DNA of 32,394 nt from Chloroflexota bacterium. Lineage in GTDB: Bacteria; Chloroflexota; Dormibacteria; CF-121. The notes under the pieces are model-generated. The model did not search any database. It had not been told where the DNA came from and was given only the letters and a program-made list of their open reading frames with translations. Position numbers and translations under genes: made by a program. Positions 31,458-32,394 of the stretch are shown here, piece by piece. Numbering within the stretch: the first letter of the stretch is position 1; each line of letters starts with the position of its first letter. The DNA is taken from positions 7,739-40,132 of the forward strand of contig VBIC01000120.1 in assembly GCA_005881425.1 (NCBI GenBank), given 5' to 3'.

Positions 31458-32394
<937 letters not shown>

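Overview
The window is about 32 kb of GC-rich bacterial chromosome, mostly housekeeping genes, from what is probably a monoderm or thin-enveloped Terrabacteria lineage such as Chloroflexota or Candidatus Dormibacterota. That placement is inference. It rests on the high GC, the ileS-lspA-rluD-gmk-coaBC-priA-def-fmt-smpB-ssrA order, many starts lying directly behind a TAnnnT box (leaderless style), lipobox proteins, and a tRNA-like small-gene layout without phage or IS sequences. The 5' end (ileS tail) and 3' end (pyrG) are cut by the window.

Layout. Positions 2-7691 (+) hold translation and cofactor genes: the ileS tail, lspA, rluD, gmk, coaBC, priA, def, fmt, smpB and the tmRNA gene ssrA. Positions 7891-10599 (-) hold an operon of unknown function: a 65-residue protein, a TPR protein with one membrane segment, a multi-pass membrane protein and a lipoprotein. 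Positions 10701-14321 (-) hold a CoA-metabolism cassette: two CoA-transferase subunits and an AMP-forming acyl-CoA ligase. Next come a zinc-ribbon membrane protein and a response regulator (+), a WPP-type repeat lipoprotein (-), and a TrkA-N / small membrane protein / universal-stress trio (-). Positions 17202-22304 hold dnaK and clpB with a DUF2231 membrane gene between them, followed by tRNA-Thr(CGU). Positions 22535-24897 (-) hold two proteins of unknown function and an rsgA-type GTPase gene. Positions 25107-32394 (+) hold modA, nfeD, a stomatin-like SPFH gene, a GNAT gene, htrA, argS, a metallo-beta-lactamase-fold gene and pyrG.

Three things stand out. First, several conserved genes carry small lesions. 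dnaK has an in-frame amber codon with its conserved tail still readable downstream. DUF2231, rsgA and modA are frameshifted. ClpB lacks exactly the segment holding its arginine finger. The SPFH protein, RluD and Fmt look internally shortened. This is either unusual gene decay or, more likely, many small assembly deletions. Second, initiation looks unusual. At least four genes (lspA, the 293-residue membrane protein, the GNAT gene, argS) have no suitable ATG/GTG/TTG and appear to start on CTG at or beside the preceding stop, three of them in CTGA overlaps. Third, GC-rich intergenic elements sharing a 12-bp palindrome and further blocks occur at 7.8 kb and 15.8 kb, with a weaker relative at 27.9 kb, and the rsgA gene has a leader with the layout of a translational attenuator (consensus promoter, 19-codon ORF with a strong ribosome site, hairpin next to the rsgA ribosome site).

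I saw no CRISPR array, transposase, integrase, prophage or toxin-antitoxin module, and no stretch over 300 bases lacks a gene.
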